Below, one piece after another: positions 12,477-24,741 of a stretch of 64,000 nt of DNA. This stretch comes from Ilex aquifolium (Eukaryota > Streptophyta > Magnoliopsida > Aquifoliales > Aquifoliaceae). The position numbers and the translations under genes are program-made. A model generated the notes under the pieces. It saw only the letters and a list, made by a program, of their open reading frames with translations. It made no database searches and was not told where the DNA came from. How positions within the stretch are numbered: position 1 is the first letter of the stretch; each line of letters starts with the position of its first letter. The DNA is taken from positions 1,247,501-1,311,500 of the forward strand of contig OX637407.1 of the NCBI GenBank assembly GCA_951799425.1. Direction: 5' to 3'.

Positions 12477-12694
12477 CTTTTCGTATGATTTTAGTGTACA
12501 GTTTACTTTTTATTTCCTTTAGCTGTTTATGCTTACTTACTTTAAATTCGTGTATAGTGTTGTTTTCTTAAGTTTCAGATGTTGGTGTGGTTGTCAAAAG
12601 CTCAAGTGCGAGGTTTTTTCTAACCCTACTCCTCTTTTTACAGTCATTCATTGCATTTCATATCTTTTTGTTGCATTGAAGACAATGCATGAAA

Positions 12695-12710
12695 CAAGTT
12701 GGGGGGTGAG
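12695..12710 (+). promoter_or_regulatory. Internal polypurine-like tract after A1 pol
   Basis: CAAGTTGGGGGGTGAG is nearly identical to the true 3' tract at 18995-19008 (CAAGTTGGGGGGTG). It lies about 220 bases after the integrase stop, preceded by GACAATGCATGAAA. A similar word sits at the same place in A2 (32461-32480). It could prime plus-strand DNA synthesis internally; this is inference. Confidence 0.6.
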
Positions 12711-13438
12711 GTGCACCATTTGTATGATACACCAATGTTGTGGAAATTTTTGTGGATAATACCAATTTTTGTGGTGAACATTCACTTTTCACATACATAC
12801 AGATTTTTGTTCACAATAGTGCAAATTATGTGAAAATTTTTGTGAAAATATCTTAATGTTGATCTGTATTCCCTTATTGGGAGTGTATGGGTTTGTTGAT
12901 GCGTTTATCTTTGATTGATTTCTGAATACATGAGCACACTATAGAGTTTCATCCTATGCTTGAGTATCATGTATGTGTTCATTTCTAAACTCAAATGTTA
13001 TGCACCTTGAATGTGTAATTTGGACAATTTACGAATTGAGTTCACATTTTAGTGCTTGACATGAATAGTAGAGATGAGTAAGAACCCATGAGAGCTGTAG
13101 TGCCAATTTTTGTTGGAGGGGACTTACATTTACTCAAGGAACAATTCTTAAATTTTAAATTTGTTCAATAGTCTCATTATGCTTGTTTCGGTTAGGTGCA
13201 TTTGTGTAGTGATTGACTTCTCTTGAAATGCACAATGCTCCCCCATGCTTACCTAGAAGTGATCTTATGCCATTTTTGAATATTTTGAGCCTTAGCCTTG
13301 TTCTTGAGAAATATTATCCATAGTGCCGCGATTGAGCCTCAATTGAAATTCGTTTCTATGCCATGTATTTGACCAAGCCAGTGGAAAATGATAAATACCT
13401 GTCTTACCTTGGTTGTTCCTAGAGCTGAATATGAGTGA

Positions 13439-13630
13439 TTGTAAAAGAAAAGGAGGTATGGTGCGGAAAATCAAACAAAGGGATAAATTATGTTGTAACT
13501 CAAGGAGTTCAAGGGTAAAAGAAGGAAAATCCAAGAAAAGGAGGAAAAAGGGGTGAAAAGAACAATCAAAAGAAAAGGGAAATGTTAAGGAAAAGAAAGA
13601 AAAGAAACAAAGAGTGTGGTGATGGTGGAA
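13439..13630 (+). repeat. Purine-rich low-complexity tract
   Basis: A stretch dominated by AAAG, AAGG and GGAAAA words with few pyrimidines, inside the A1 spacer. I see no coding potential. Confidence 0.7.
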
Positions 13631-14506
13631 AGAATGAAAATCCCATAAAAAGGGAAGTGTTTTTGAAATAAAAGTCTCTCACTTGGAACAACCCTCTTTG
13701 TTATCCTATATCCTTCATTTCATTCACCTAAATATCACCCCAAGGCCCCATTATAACCCTTGAAGTCCTAAATGATCTAGTGAAGCATGGGAGATGCATA
13801 TTTTTAAAGGAAAAAGAGAAGTGTGTTCACTATATAGTGCCCTAGCATCCCGTTCATGAGATTATGCCAAGGTTGTTTCACTTTCTTGCATAAACTTCAT
13901 TTTTGGATTATATGTGAGTATATTTTGTTTCGTGCACAAGATTCTATCTCACATATACATTGTTGAGAGATACCCCTGGTGAGTTTTGCATCAAAGCTGA
14001 ATATGGATAGCTAGTGTAAATGTGAATTCCATTGTGTAAATGTTTAACTTACTTATTCATTGCACACACACACAAGTTTGAAAATGAATGTGTAGGTACA
14101 TACTTTAGACTAGTATTTAAAGCCATAGTGTTGCTCATGTGTTCTTGGTTCTGTCAGTTGAACGACGTGTTAAGTAGCTCTATGCTTACAAGATGGGGGA
14201 ATATTGCTCAAATTTTGATATTCGAGGAGATTTAGGAATGCCCATGCTATTTGAATTCATATTTTGCATTTTGGGTACTCATTTTGGTAGCTCAAATTAG
14301 AAATCCATGACTTGTGCTTTGAAAACATCAAAATCTTAAATCATGTTGCAATTTCGGAAATGACTTTGGTCATGATCAACCAATTGTGGTTCATAAGTGT
14401 GGTTCAAGTTTTGGTAGGTTAGATGTCTTAGAAAATGTGTTGGAGTTTAGGAGAATAGGGTTGGATGTGAATTTTTGAACAAATGATTGGTTTTGCAGCA
14501 AAGGCA

Positions 14507-14660
14507 AAACCTTCCCGTAGGTTTAGTCAAAAACCTTCCGGAAGGTTTTGTCCAGTGAGCAAAACCTTCTGGAAGGTTTTGCCTACTGGAATTTTTAACC
14601 TAGGCAGTAAGCAAAACCTTCCGGAAGGTTTATGTCGACCTTCTAGAAGGTTTTGCCCAG
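14507..14660. repeat. AACCTTCCGGAAGGTT cluster upstream of A1 env-position ORF
   Basis: Five copies (AACCTTCCGGAAGGTT and decayed forms such as CTTCTGGAAGG and CTTCTAGAAGG) end in TTTTGCCCAG, the same flank as in the LTR. The sequence on either side does not match the LTR, so this is a separate internal cluster about 290 bases before the ORF start. Confidence 0.88.
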
Positions 14661-15960
14661 AAAATAAAAAATGAGGGTTTTAAAGTCGAAAATTTTGAAA
14701 AACCCTTCACATTTCCAATCCATCTCTTGCTCTCAAACCCTCTCCTCTCCTCTCCTCCTACTCTCTTCTAACCTTCAAATTACTTCCCCCAAATCTCAAA
14801 ATTCTTACTTTCTCTTGATTAGGGTTCAATTTTAGGGTGTTTTATCCGAAAATACCAAGTGTTCTTCAAGCAAACCCTAGAATTCCATTTCTCCTAAAAT
14901 TCTAAAATCCTCTTTGATCTTCTTCAATTTCCTCAACTTCTTTGGATGGCTCGTACAAATGTGATGTCTATGGAGGTGCTTGAGCCCTTTGAGAGTTTGT
15001 GGAGGATTTTTTTGTTGGTTCTTGGTTTGGGGGCACTGTTGATGCTCATGGCCCGTACCAAGAGCACTGGCCCCAGGTCTTCTCCACCCCCCACTAGCTC
15101 TAGCTCACGTAAGAGAGTCGGGGAGGGCCCAAGTGGCCAAGAGAGGAGAACGAAGGCAAGACACGATGCCCGTAGGCAACGAATTGAGGAAAAGGGTGTG
15201 ACGTGTGAACGCTATGTGGATAAAGCTTCATTGGGGCCTACAAATGAGGTTGTGAAAATTATTGAAAAATGGGGGTTGAAATTGTGGTTTGAGGAAGTCA
15301 AGGGGTATAACTTGGGGATGTATCGAGAGTTCTATCAGAAGTTAGTGGTTTTTGGTGATGATGGGAGTAAGCTGAAGACGAATGTGAGGGGCAAAACATT
15401 TGAGGTGACCCCGGGCACAATAGCCACGGCGATGGGCTACGAGAGTGTAACACCCCGAATTTTCTTTTATATATTTATAGAGATATATATATATAGTAAA
15501 TAATATTTGTAAAGATGTAGATATATGTAGTGACATAAGAATAAACCGTAGGAATAAATGCTATGGAGACAATTTGATTGGGAAGTTACGTGTCGAAGAT
15601 GTTTAAACTTGGAAAGGGTGATTAGACAAGTTTCTAAAAGTTTGTAGGTCAAAATAATGATTCCATTGAATCCGGAAGGTCGAAAAACATTGGGAGTGGT
15701 AATATGGATGTATTGGAAGTTAGGAAGTGTCTCGGAGTTAAAATACACTTTAGCGAGAATTTGGGTAAAAATGGGTATTGAACACTACTTAGTATTTTGG
15801 CCATAACTTTTTATCCTTAAGTCCAATTGATCTGAAATTTTTACAGTAGATATTAGACATCTTGGGCTACAAAATTATGTCTCATGAAAATTTTCCAATT
15901 CGACCTCTAAATGGGTCAAAAACTAAATTGGAAGTTGAAACAAAAATCTGGCAGTCAAAC

Positions 15961-16030
15961 CGTACCGGTACGCGTACCGGTACGCCGAACTCCAGTAGCT
16001 AAACCGTACCGGTACACGTACCGGTACGCC
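15961..16030. repeat. GTACCGGTAC cluster in the S solo LTR
   Basis: Four copies in two pairs: GTACCGGTAC joined to a second copy by GC or AC, then a 19-20 base spacer containing CTCCAGTAG, then another pair. The cluster ends 50 bases before the TATA box at 16080. The left flank reads AAATCTGGCAG, the reverse of the CCAGATTT flank seen in other families. Confidence 0.9.
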
Positions 16031-16079
16031 CGATAAAGCCAGCCCGATCCGACTGCGGGTCTTTCTCCATTTCTTCCAC

Positions 16080-16087
16080 TATAAATA
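16080..16087 (+). promoter_or_regulatory. TATA box of S LTR
   Basis: TATAAATA followed by CTTAAGGCCGACTATTTG. The same word is conserved in the copy at 1-516 (21-28, minus strand). Confidence 0.65.
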
Positions 16088-18679
16088 CTTAAGGCCGACT
16101 ATTTGTGCCCCATTTCAGCCTTCTAAACCCTAGGCACCTTTAGAGAGAAAGAGAGGGAGAGAAGAACATCAAAGATAAGGAGAGATACACCATTTTAGAA
16201 GATTAAAACCCTAGATTTCTAAGATTTCACTTCTCTACTCATTCTCTTTTCTTCCATTCTTCACCCACTCTCACCCAAATCTTTTGAAAACCCTAGGGAG
16301 AGGAGATTAAAAGGAAAAGAAAGGAAAGCAAGAAGGTCTTGAAGCTTGGGTATTTGGCTAAAACTCTTGAGCATTGAGGTAGGGGATTTCTTCCTAATCT
16401 CTTACATTGAGGCTAGGGTTTATGTATATATATATGTTTTTTACTCTCATCCTTATATACATGATAAGAAATACATGATTCTTGTTCCTCTTGAAATAAA
16501 TGCCATGTTTTGAACATTGTGATGGTTGGGTAACTATTAAATTTCTCTTTTTCATCTTCAAACCTTGGTTTTAAAGAGAAATGGACTTTTCCCTCTATTT
16601 TTCCTTGGTATTGCTTTCAAAACTTTAGTGTTTGATATTGTACACCAAAATATTACTTATGATGATCTCTTGCTCATTTTCTTCCATCATATTATGAAAC
16701 ATTATATTAGAAATTGTGGAATTTGGTAATTCCTTGAAATGTTGATGAATTGAGAATATTTTGGTTTCCTCAATTGTATGGTTGTTGTGAGGGACTTGGA
16801 TTGCCTTCGAGAGATGCCGTAGAGTGTTAGAGGTTAGTCTATCCCAGTGGGGGTGATGGTTTCCTAACACTTGTAGTGGGTTGTCATGTGGTAATGCGAC
16901 CACTGTCGTTCACTGGAGTTCGAACAAGGGATGGTATACTTTTCCTGGGAAGGGACTCGTCACTGCCAGTGAGATGGTAGACGCCCTTTCCTAAAGTGCT
17001 TGTGATTGTGAGTGTAATTGGTGGACTAGGTATAATCGTTGGGTAGATTCATGAGAAGCAATCAACATACATGATACGGGGATGAACCAATATACATGGG
17101 ATGATGGGTTGGATCGTCTTGGCCGATGTATTGGTATGGGACAATGCATCGGAAGGCGCCCTTCCTAAATGGCTTAAAGTTGGAAATGGTCATTGTTCAT
17201 TCTACCATAGACGGTTTCTACAAGAGTCTTGGGGAAGTATGGGATTCCGCGAGAACTTGTGGAAACAGTGTATGGTGGATTGGATTAGATTCGGATATGG
17301 TTTGTTAACTGTATAGTGGTTCTACTTAATCATTCAATTACTAATGTTCCTTAAACTTCAGATCTATTTAAATGTCCTGATTTTACCTCAAAAATTATAT
17401 ATGTTAATTGTGAAATGAGACCTACCGTTTTATCTTTTTATAAACCTTGTTTGAGTTGGGAAGATTTTGCTACAGAGCTTCGTGCTCATCCCCTACAAAT
17501 TACATTTTTCAGATTTGGTGCTAGAGGAGGATCTCGGCATCGACGAGTCAGGGCATTGGGAGGCTCCACTCGAGGGGAACCTAGATCCCGAGGTGGATAT
17601 GTAGAGATGTAGCTTCTTTTGTACTAGACTAGGTTATTCTTTTGGACACTGTAAGGTCTAGTTTCTTTTGCTATTCCGCTGTGCTACTTTAATTAATTTT
17701 GAGATGTAAATGCCATGGTTGGGCATATTCTTTTGGATAATGATGTAAATATTTTATGGATGATGAATGAAGTTTAATTTATTTATGGATGATATTAGTG
17801 CTCTCATGATGTAAATGGTTTTAGTATGTAATGCCGTCCAGGGTGTGTTTTGGGGCGTTACAGAGAGTCCTCCCCCGACCACCCCAGTCTACCCACACAA
17901 TGTGGACCAGGGTAGGACTCTTAAGGACTACGTGGCCCTCACCTATGAGGACCCGACCACGTTCACTGGAACGACGTTAGTTGAGGGCCTCAATCACGAG
18001 TACGGGGTTATGAATAAGGTTCTCCATTATAACTTGATGCCCCGGGGTTCGGAGAAGAACCCGAACAATGAGAAGTTGGCTTTGCTTCATGCTTTTATGA
18101 TGGGAGTTGCCATTGACGTGGCGTACGTTATTTGGTTAGAGATGTGGGAGTTTGCCCAGGCTACGAAGCCAAAGGCAAATCTCCCTTTTGGCACCCTTGT
18201 CACCCGTCTCTGTGACCTGGCTAATGTCAACACTATGCCCACGATACACTTCTCCCCCCAGAGACTGGAGCAATTGGGAAGTCCAGTAGTCAGAAGAGGG
18301 CTTCCAGGACTGGGGGGAGAGAGTTAGGGCTCCGAGGCCAGAGCAGTCTGAGGCTGGGCCTTCTTCTTCGACACCCCCTCCACCAGCACCTACACTAGCT
18401 CTGGCTCGTACTATGCCACAGCGTATGGATGCATTGGAGTCCACTGTGCAGGCGATGTCCATCATGATTACAAGGCTATTCCAGCACACATTCCTAGGTA
18501 AGCCCGTCCCCAGAGGACCACCACCACCCCCACAGCTGTCAGCTAGACCCTCAACCTCTATTCTTGTGCCTTCTATGACTGTGGAGGTGGGAGATGATGA
18601 CGATGACAAGGAGGAGTTAGATTCAGAGTCCGAGTCCGAGACTAAGGACGAGGATGCCTTTGATGTGGATGATGACTGA

Positions 18680-19008
18680 GGAGGACTGGGGATTCTTGTC
18701 TTGGGTTTTGGGTTGAATTATGGTTGTACACAGCTAGGGTTCTTGTATCGACCAGTAGAAGTATCATTAGGTTTTGGCTGTTTTGTTTGGAACTTGAACC
18801 ATTGTAAAAAACTTTTTGAAATGATTAATGAAATACCACATTTCTTTTGTCTAATCATCGCCCAAAGCTACTTATGTAATTGTAATATGATTTTTGAATT
18901 TTGCATTTTTTGGATGGTGTGATTGTATGAATGGATTTTGTTGTAAGTTATAGATTGTGGTTAGAAATAATGTTTGCTAGGGACTAGCAAAACTCAAGTT
19001 GGGGGGTG
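18680..19008 (+). promoter_or_regulatory. A1 3' untranslated region and polypurine tract
   Basis: About 315 bases of untranslated sequence end in CAAGTTGGGGGGTG (18995-19008), which directly abuts the 3' LTR at 19009. This tract primes plus-strand synthesis in LTR elements. Confidence 0.88.
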
Positions 19009-20065
19009 TGATTAGCACAAAAACATGACATATTTTGGATGCTAATATGCTGTTTTATACTTGCTTGTGTCATGAAATTGGGGAAAATGTGTTTAATCTT
19101 CGTTTTGATGGAGTTTTGTGTGAATGCAGGCAAAATGATGTAAATGAGATGAGTTAAACCCCCATTGAAGTGTTTGAAGTCAATGAAGAGGAGGGGGTAG
19201 CTTAAAGGAAGGTTTTGAGGGAAAAGAAACCAAGAAAATTCAAATTGGTTGAAAACCTTCCGGAAGGTTTTGCCATGGATTTCTTTTTCACTGCCAAAAC
19301 CTTCCGAAAGGTTTTGTCTACTGGATTAAACCTTCCGAAAGGTTTTCCCTACTGGAGTGAAACCTTCCAAAAGGTTTTGTCTACTGGAATGAACCTTCCG
19401 GAAAGTTTTGCCTGTTGACTTCTTCATTAAAATGTTCACGCACAAACCTTCCAGAAGGTTTCTGTCGACCTTCCGGAAGGTTTTGCCCAGATTTCGCAGA
19501 CAGCCTGCATCTCAAGCTCTACCATTTGGGGGTCCCACTTACACTTCTCCAACAAGTCCCCTGACATCTCTTACACATCCACAGGCCTCCCCTCACCTCT
19601 ACTTGGATTTGGAAGGCCATTGCAATAATAGGGAGGAGAGAGAAGAGGCATGGCAAGAGAGAAAAGCTAGGCTTGTCCTAGCCTGCACCATCCCATCCCT
19701 TTCAGACCCCCATGATTGGAATCACATCACTCAGGCTTGGGGGACACTCCGTGGACGTTTTTCAAAGCTAAGGACTCCATGATGCATATACATTGTAATA
19801 TAGAGAGAGAGAGAGAGAGAGAGAGAGTCTAAGGAAGAAGATGAATAGTACTAGAGAGAGAAGTTAATATTTTTGCATTTTCCTTCCATACATTGTCTTG
19901 TAATCCCTTGTAAGAATCTTCTAAGCTTTGTTTAAAGTCTTTAATGCCATTTATTGCATGTTGCTTTCAAGTTTAGTCTTTCATCCAAGCTTTCACCATT
20001 AATGCATTCAAGTTCTTCATTTCTTAGTTTTAAAACGGGTATTAAATGCATTCTCTCTTAGTTTC
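19009..20065 (+). repeat. A1 3' LTR, left part
   Basis: Matches 3095-4160 of the 5' LTR, with more decay in the palindrome cluster (19252-19485) and a longer GA repeat near 19801-19827. It stops at GTTTC (20061-20065), where A2 begins with TG. GTTTC is the predicted left duplication of A2; the partner and the last 738 bases of this LTR should be right of the window. Confidence 0.92.
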
Positions 20066-20427
20066 TGATTCGCACTTTTTTGGGATCTGAATTATATTAT
20101 ACACCCAAGTATAAGTGGTCGAATTGTAGTTTTCTTGGTTTAAGTCTAAGTATCGATCCCACGAAGAGTTTGAGTAACTTAGAATTTAAAATAAAAACAG
20201 TAAAGTTGTTTAAAGCATTATAACAGTTGATAGCTTGTGATGTGAGCTTAGATTGATAACTAGTTTAATTAAGTTAAATGCGGAGATAAGCTTGTTACTG
20301 AAAATAATATAAAAGATACCCTTCAGTTTAAGGATCCATATGCTTTATATTGGTTAAATACTGAAAATGCTACCTTACAGCAATTAACTTCCATGTTACA
20401 GGCAAGTTAACCAGTAGGTCTGATGTA

Positions 20428-20695
20428 TGTAAACCATCACACAACAACTTCTTAGGTTAGCTGGTGGTATCCATAACAATTGATTAATCCAAGCAAACCA
20501 GAAGGACAAGCCATTCATGAGGAATAGTTGAATTATTCAATTGATCTTTTGATAGTAAGTGCGTATATAGTAACCCATAACACAACAACTTCTTAGGTTA
20601 GCTGGTGGTAATAATAAACCATAACTCAGCAACTTCTCAGGTTAGCTGGTGGTATTAAGTCATAACACAGCAACTTCTTAGGTTAGCTGGTTATA
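20428..20695. repeat. About 40-bp repeats in A2 LTR
   Basis: Four copies of a unit like CATAACACAACAACTTCTTA then GGTTAGCTGGTGGTA, at about 20431, 20573, 20617 and 20655. The last three are nearly contiguous. There is no coding potential. Confidence 0.75.
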
Positions 20696-20867
20696 GATGT
20701 GTCAATTAACTAATCCAAGTAAACTAGAAGGACAAGTCATTCATGAGGAATATTTGAATTACTCAATAGGTCATCTGTGATAGATATATACCAGTTAAAC
20801 ATCCTCAGCGTTCCGATGGAGGACAAGCCATATCGGTAGGAACACCGTGGTTGTTAGACTGGCAATA

Positions 20868-21380
<513 letters not shown>

Positions 21381-21644
21381 CTATATAATAAAGTAGCTAG
21401 ATTTCTTTGTCTTTAGCTTTTCGCGGCTCAGATCATTTTTAAGTTTTTGATCCAACGATTCTAATTAATCTACATTCCTACAGGACTCTACTACATTCCT
21501 TTTATCTCTCCTCATCCCCATTCAAACCATTGGAGAGATATCTACATCCTTACAGGACTCTACTACATTCTTTTTTATCTCTCCTCATTTCCATTCAAAC
21601 CATGGGAGAGATTGACTTGGACGGTTATATACATACACACACAC

Positions 21645-21851
21645 ATATATATATATATAATAAAAATAAAATATATCTAAAATCTATTAAAACTCTAATA
21701 ATAAGGATTATGTCTAAAAAAAATATAAGTTCATTAACATATGCCGTCATATTTATATATTTATATTGATATCTATATCTATATATATAATTCAATTTAT
21801 ATAATAAACAGTTCAAACGCGTAATTTAAAATTAACAAAATAATAGTACAA
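21645..21851 (+). repeat. 205-bp block shared by inner and outer Helitron
   Basis: From ATATATAATAAAAATAAAAT to ACAAAATAATAGTACAA this repeats almost exactly at 25447-25652, the only clear difference being near GGATTATGTC versus GGATTATCTC. The two flanks then diverge. It marks the two Helitrons as one family. Confidence 0.85.
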
Positions 21852-22469
21852 CAAATTTTGTTAAACAGTTCAAACGAGTAGTGTCGTATTACCCGTTTAT
21901 TAAACAGTTTGTGTTCGTGTTAACAAATTTTTCATGTTTATTAAAAGTGTGATGTATGAGTTTATATGTTTTTCATCTGTCACCCGTTTAACTCGACACG
22001 TAACCGGTTAACTCGACACGATTGACACCCCTATAAAACAACACAGACTTCAATAAGCCCATCTGACAGTCTTAAATAGACTTATCCAGTAGCCACCAAT
22101 ATCCCTCTCAAAACGATTTACATTGAATTCTCCCCCTCCAATTCCATCACTCTCACTTACGTTATGGCTCAGATCGCTTGATGATTATTGATCCGACGGT
22201 CCTAATGCTAAATTCTCTCTCCCAATTTTTTGAACAAGACTTTTATTCCTTCCACAATTCTAAGACATCGATATCTCTTATAAGTCTCTCTCTCTATCTC
22301 ATACTACACATTAATTAGGTCGCTAATTATGACTGTATATAATTAATGATTATTTTTAAAATTTTTAAATAAACAAATGGACCTTAAATACATATTATTT
22401 GCATCAAAACAAGTTGAATGACTATAATAAAGGTCATATTTTGTATTGAAATAAAAATACTATAATATT

Positions 22470-23464
22470 CGAATGATATAATGAGCGAATAATATATATA
22501 ATTTGTGATATATCTATATATTAAGGAGCTATCATTGTTTGTTTTGAGTTTCTTTGTGGGTCAGATTGTTTTAAGATTATTGATCAAATGATCAAAACTA
22601 CTCCTCTAAAAAATTTTCCCGCCCAAAAATTACAAGAATCTTTTCATTTTACTCGATTATCGGTTCGAAATGATTATGATTAGGATTCGAATTGAGCTGA
22701 ATTTGATTGTCGAATATAAAATATATATTTTTGTTTAAACTTAACTTTGCTTGAATTTTACGAGTATTCAAAATTGAAGTCATATTGAAATTGATTGTAA
22801 AAATAATAAAGAATAATTAAATTAAAAAAAATTATGGTGTCACTGTGAACGAGAATAGATAAGAATTAATTTGTAGATTTAAGATAGAAGTGTTAATTGA
22901 GTAGAACTTAAATTCAATTCTCGATTTGACGTAATTATGGTATAATAAGCGAATAATATATAAATATAATTTGTGATATATCTATATATTAAGGGAGTTA
23001 TCATTGTTTGTCTTGAGTTTTTGTGGGTCAAATTGTTTTAAGATTACTGATCAAATGATCAAAACTACTCCTCCAAATTTTTTCTCCTGTAAAAATTACA
23101 AGAATCCTTTCATTTTACTTGATTATCGGTTCGAAGTGATTATGATTAGGATTCGAATTAAGTTGAATTTGATTGTCAAGTATAAAGTATATATTTTTGT
23201 TTAAACTTAACTTTACTTGAATTTTACGAGTATTCAAAATTGAAGTCAAATTGAAATTGATTGTAAAAATATTAAAGAATAATTAAATTAAAAAAAAATT
23301 ATGGTGTCATTGTGAACGAGAATAGATAAGAATTATTTTTTATGTTTAAGATAGAAGTGTTAATTGATTCGAACTTAAATTCAATTCTCGATTTGACGTA
23401 ATTATGATTAAGACTTGAATTGAGCTAAATTTGACTGTCAAATATAAAGTACAAAATTTTTACT
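22470..23464 (+). repeat. About 480-bp tandem repeat, two copies, in inner Helitron
   Basis: The unit starts around GCGAATAATATATA, TTTGTGATATATCTATATAT (22471 and 22948) and includes TTTGTGGGTCA, CTACTCCTC, GATTATCGGTTCGAA and GAATAATTAAATTA. Part of a third copy follows before the Pack-MULE, and a diverged one lies at 26190-26370 in the outer Helitron. The sub-block GGTCAGATTGTTTTAAGATT resembles the Helitron 5' subterminal region. Confidence 0.8.
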
Positions 23465-23473
23465 TAAACTTAA

Positions 23474-23676
23474 GGGCAAATGGCACTTTGCCCCTTGAAA
23501 GATTTAAAAATTTTCAATTTGCACCACAAAAGATTAATTGTTCCAAATTGCACCCTCAATGTTAATATTTTGTGACGATGTGGCCCCAAGACTGACGGAC
23601 GTCCAATTTTCTGTTAACTCAAGCTATCACGTGAGATGCACGTGATAACCAGAAGGACAATCATGTAAAAACATAG
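23474..23676 (+). repeat. Left terminal inverted repeat of Pack-MULE
   Basis: 203 bases from GGGCAAATGGCACTTTGCCC to ATGTAAAAACATAG. It pairs with 24742-24944 on the opposite strand. Includes TATCACGTGAGATGCACGTG, with a CACGTG G-box. Confidence 0.93.
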
Positions 23677-24741
23677 TCCTGGATACTTTCAGAAGTCCAA
23701 GCCCTCCTACTTCTTCTTCAACCCTGTCTTCTTCCTTGGGTGGCGGAGGCAGCGGAGCTGCTGGTGGTTTTGGTTCTACCGACACAGCCGGCGGGGCGGC
23801 AGTTTCGGGAAACCCATCTCCGAAATGGCCACAAACCCAACAAGAAACACCCAACAGCTCGAATGTGGGTGTTGAATCTGGCGGTGGTGGAAGTCTGGAG
23901 CTCCACCCTGGTCAGCCATCTCTCGAGATCGGCGTCGGTGGAGGCAGCGACGGAGTAGAGAAATGTGGGCTGGGAATGGAAGATTGGGAGGGTGTGCTAT
24001 CAGATTCTGTTGCGGCATCACCAAGCCAAGGACAGTCTATACTCTAGTGGATCATGGGGGATGTGGATGACCCATCTATGGGCTTGAACAAGGTTTTGCA
24101 AATAAGCAGTCCAGGTGACTTCGAGTTCATCAATGGCGGTGTTGGTGTTCCAGATCAAGGTTATGGGGTAGACTCATATGGTAATTTGGTGGGTTCTATC
24201 AACCCCTCTTTACCCACTTCAAGTTTTCCCAACAAATTCAACAACGAAAAGATTGGTTTAGTCTCAAACTCATCATCATCTGTTCCAATTCACAAGCTTC
24301 CTAACCCTCAAAACCCCCTGTTATCCCCGTTGCACCATCCTGCACCACCCATTTCATTATCTCCAGGTAGTTTAGTCTTTCTCCACAACATCAAACACCA
24401 TTTGAATGCTTAAATGTGAAGCCCCAGATTTTCAATCAGCAATTGCTAATTAACCAGCACCAATCTCAGCATACTCAAAACCCTGCTTTTTTCTTGCCAT
24501 TGCCATACACCCAGCAAGATCAACATCTTCTTATGCCACCAAATCCCAAGAGGCACAACTCCGGAGGTCTTGAACCGAACTCTCCGATCCCAAAAGGCCC
24601 ATTTTTCGATTCGGCTCAAGACCCATTTTTAGGGAGACAACAACAGCAACAACCACTTTAGGGTCTTCCTCACCATCTTCAATTGCTTCCTCATTTTCTG
24701 CAACCAAGGCCAGCAATGGCAACGAAGCGCTCTTCAACTTT
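23676..24741 (+). pseudogene. Captured 5' fragment of a HAM/SCL6-type GRAS gene
   Basis: GRAS proteins of the HAIRY MERISTEM (SCL6/22/27) branch maintain shoot meristems. The frame open from 23676 gives VLDTFRSPSPPTSSSTLSSS, a Gly-rich stretch, STDTAGGAAVSGNPSP, KCGLGMEDWEGVLSDS, then, after a TAG near 24045, WIMGDVDDPSMGLNKVLQ, FEFINGGVGVPDQGYG, and after a frameshift near 24385 KPQIFNQQLLINQHQ and NPAFFLPLPY. I recognise these as the variable N-terminal half of HAM-type proteins. The C-terminal GRAS domain and the miR171 site of the family are absent. The fragment begins exactly where the inverted repeat ends. It is a broken copy, not a gene. Confidence 0.85.

Larger units (their letters stand above)
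12477..14945 (+). other. A1 spacer between integrase and env-position ORF
   Basis: About 2.5 kb without a convincing gene. It holds an internal polypurine-like tract at 12695-12710, a purine-rich stretch at 13439-13630, and a CCGG palindrome cluster at 14507-14660. A pyrimidine-rich stretch at 14700-14760 leads to the ORF. A long non-coding spacer here is usual for Athila elements. Confidence 0.75.
15446..17862 (+). mobile_element. Solo LTR, S family
   Basis: Begins TGTAACACCCCG and ends GGGGCGTTACA, 2417 bases, flanked by perfect 5-bp duplications GAGAG (15441-15445 and 17863-17867). TATA box TATAAATA is at 16080-16087, so the transcript start is near 16110 and about 1.7 kb would be R-U5. 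There is no internal region. Related copies are cut by the window start (1-516) and by T4 (56845-57664). It lies inside the A1 env-position ORF. Confidence 0.96.
14946..18679 (+). pseudogene. A1 env-position ORF, split by solo LTR
   Basis: This is the extra ORF of Athila elements, lying where a retrovirus has env; its role is unproven and no clear envelope features are visible. The part before the LTR (14946-15445) has a basic Ser/Pro-rich N-terminus (MARTKSTGPRSSPPP from 15048, RKRVGEGPSGQERR) and then VRGKTFEVTPGTIATAMGYE, resembling the domain usually labelled putative plant transposon protein. After the LTR the same frame continues from 17863 (TLKDYVALTYEDP, LLHAFMMGVAIDVAYVIW, THFSPQ-like end) to a stop at 18325. 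A frameshifted C-terminal piece (18413-18679) is Pro-rich and ends in a strongly acidic Asp/Glu tail. An upstream in-frame stretch, residues 1-34, adds a hydrophobic run. Confidence 0.8.
3095..20065 (+). mobile_element. Athila-like Ty3 LTR retrotransposon A1 (nested, incomplete at right)
   Basis: Order on the plus strand: 5' LTR, tRNA-Asp primer site, gag, PR-RT-RNase H, integrase, long spacer, env-position ORF, polypurine tract, 3' LTR. This order and the primer site define the Athila group. Two solo LTRs are inserted: an inverted copy of its own LTR at 9494-11220 and an S LTR at 15446-17862. The 3' LTR is broken at 20065 by A2; the missing piece equivalent to 4161-4898 should lie beyond the window. 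The 5' and 3' LTRs differ by a few bases per hundred, so the insertion is old. All its genes are broken. Confidence 0.93.

Noticed and set aside
15048..15445. Histone H3-like start (MARTKSTG)
   Set aside because: Only the first residues resemble histone H3; the rest matches the Athila env-position protein.
14946..18679. True retroviral envelope gene
   Set aside because: Only its position fits. I see no convincing signal peptide, cleavage site or fusion and anchor segments, and the A2 homologue has no membrane segment.
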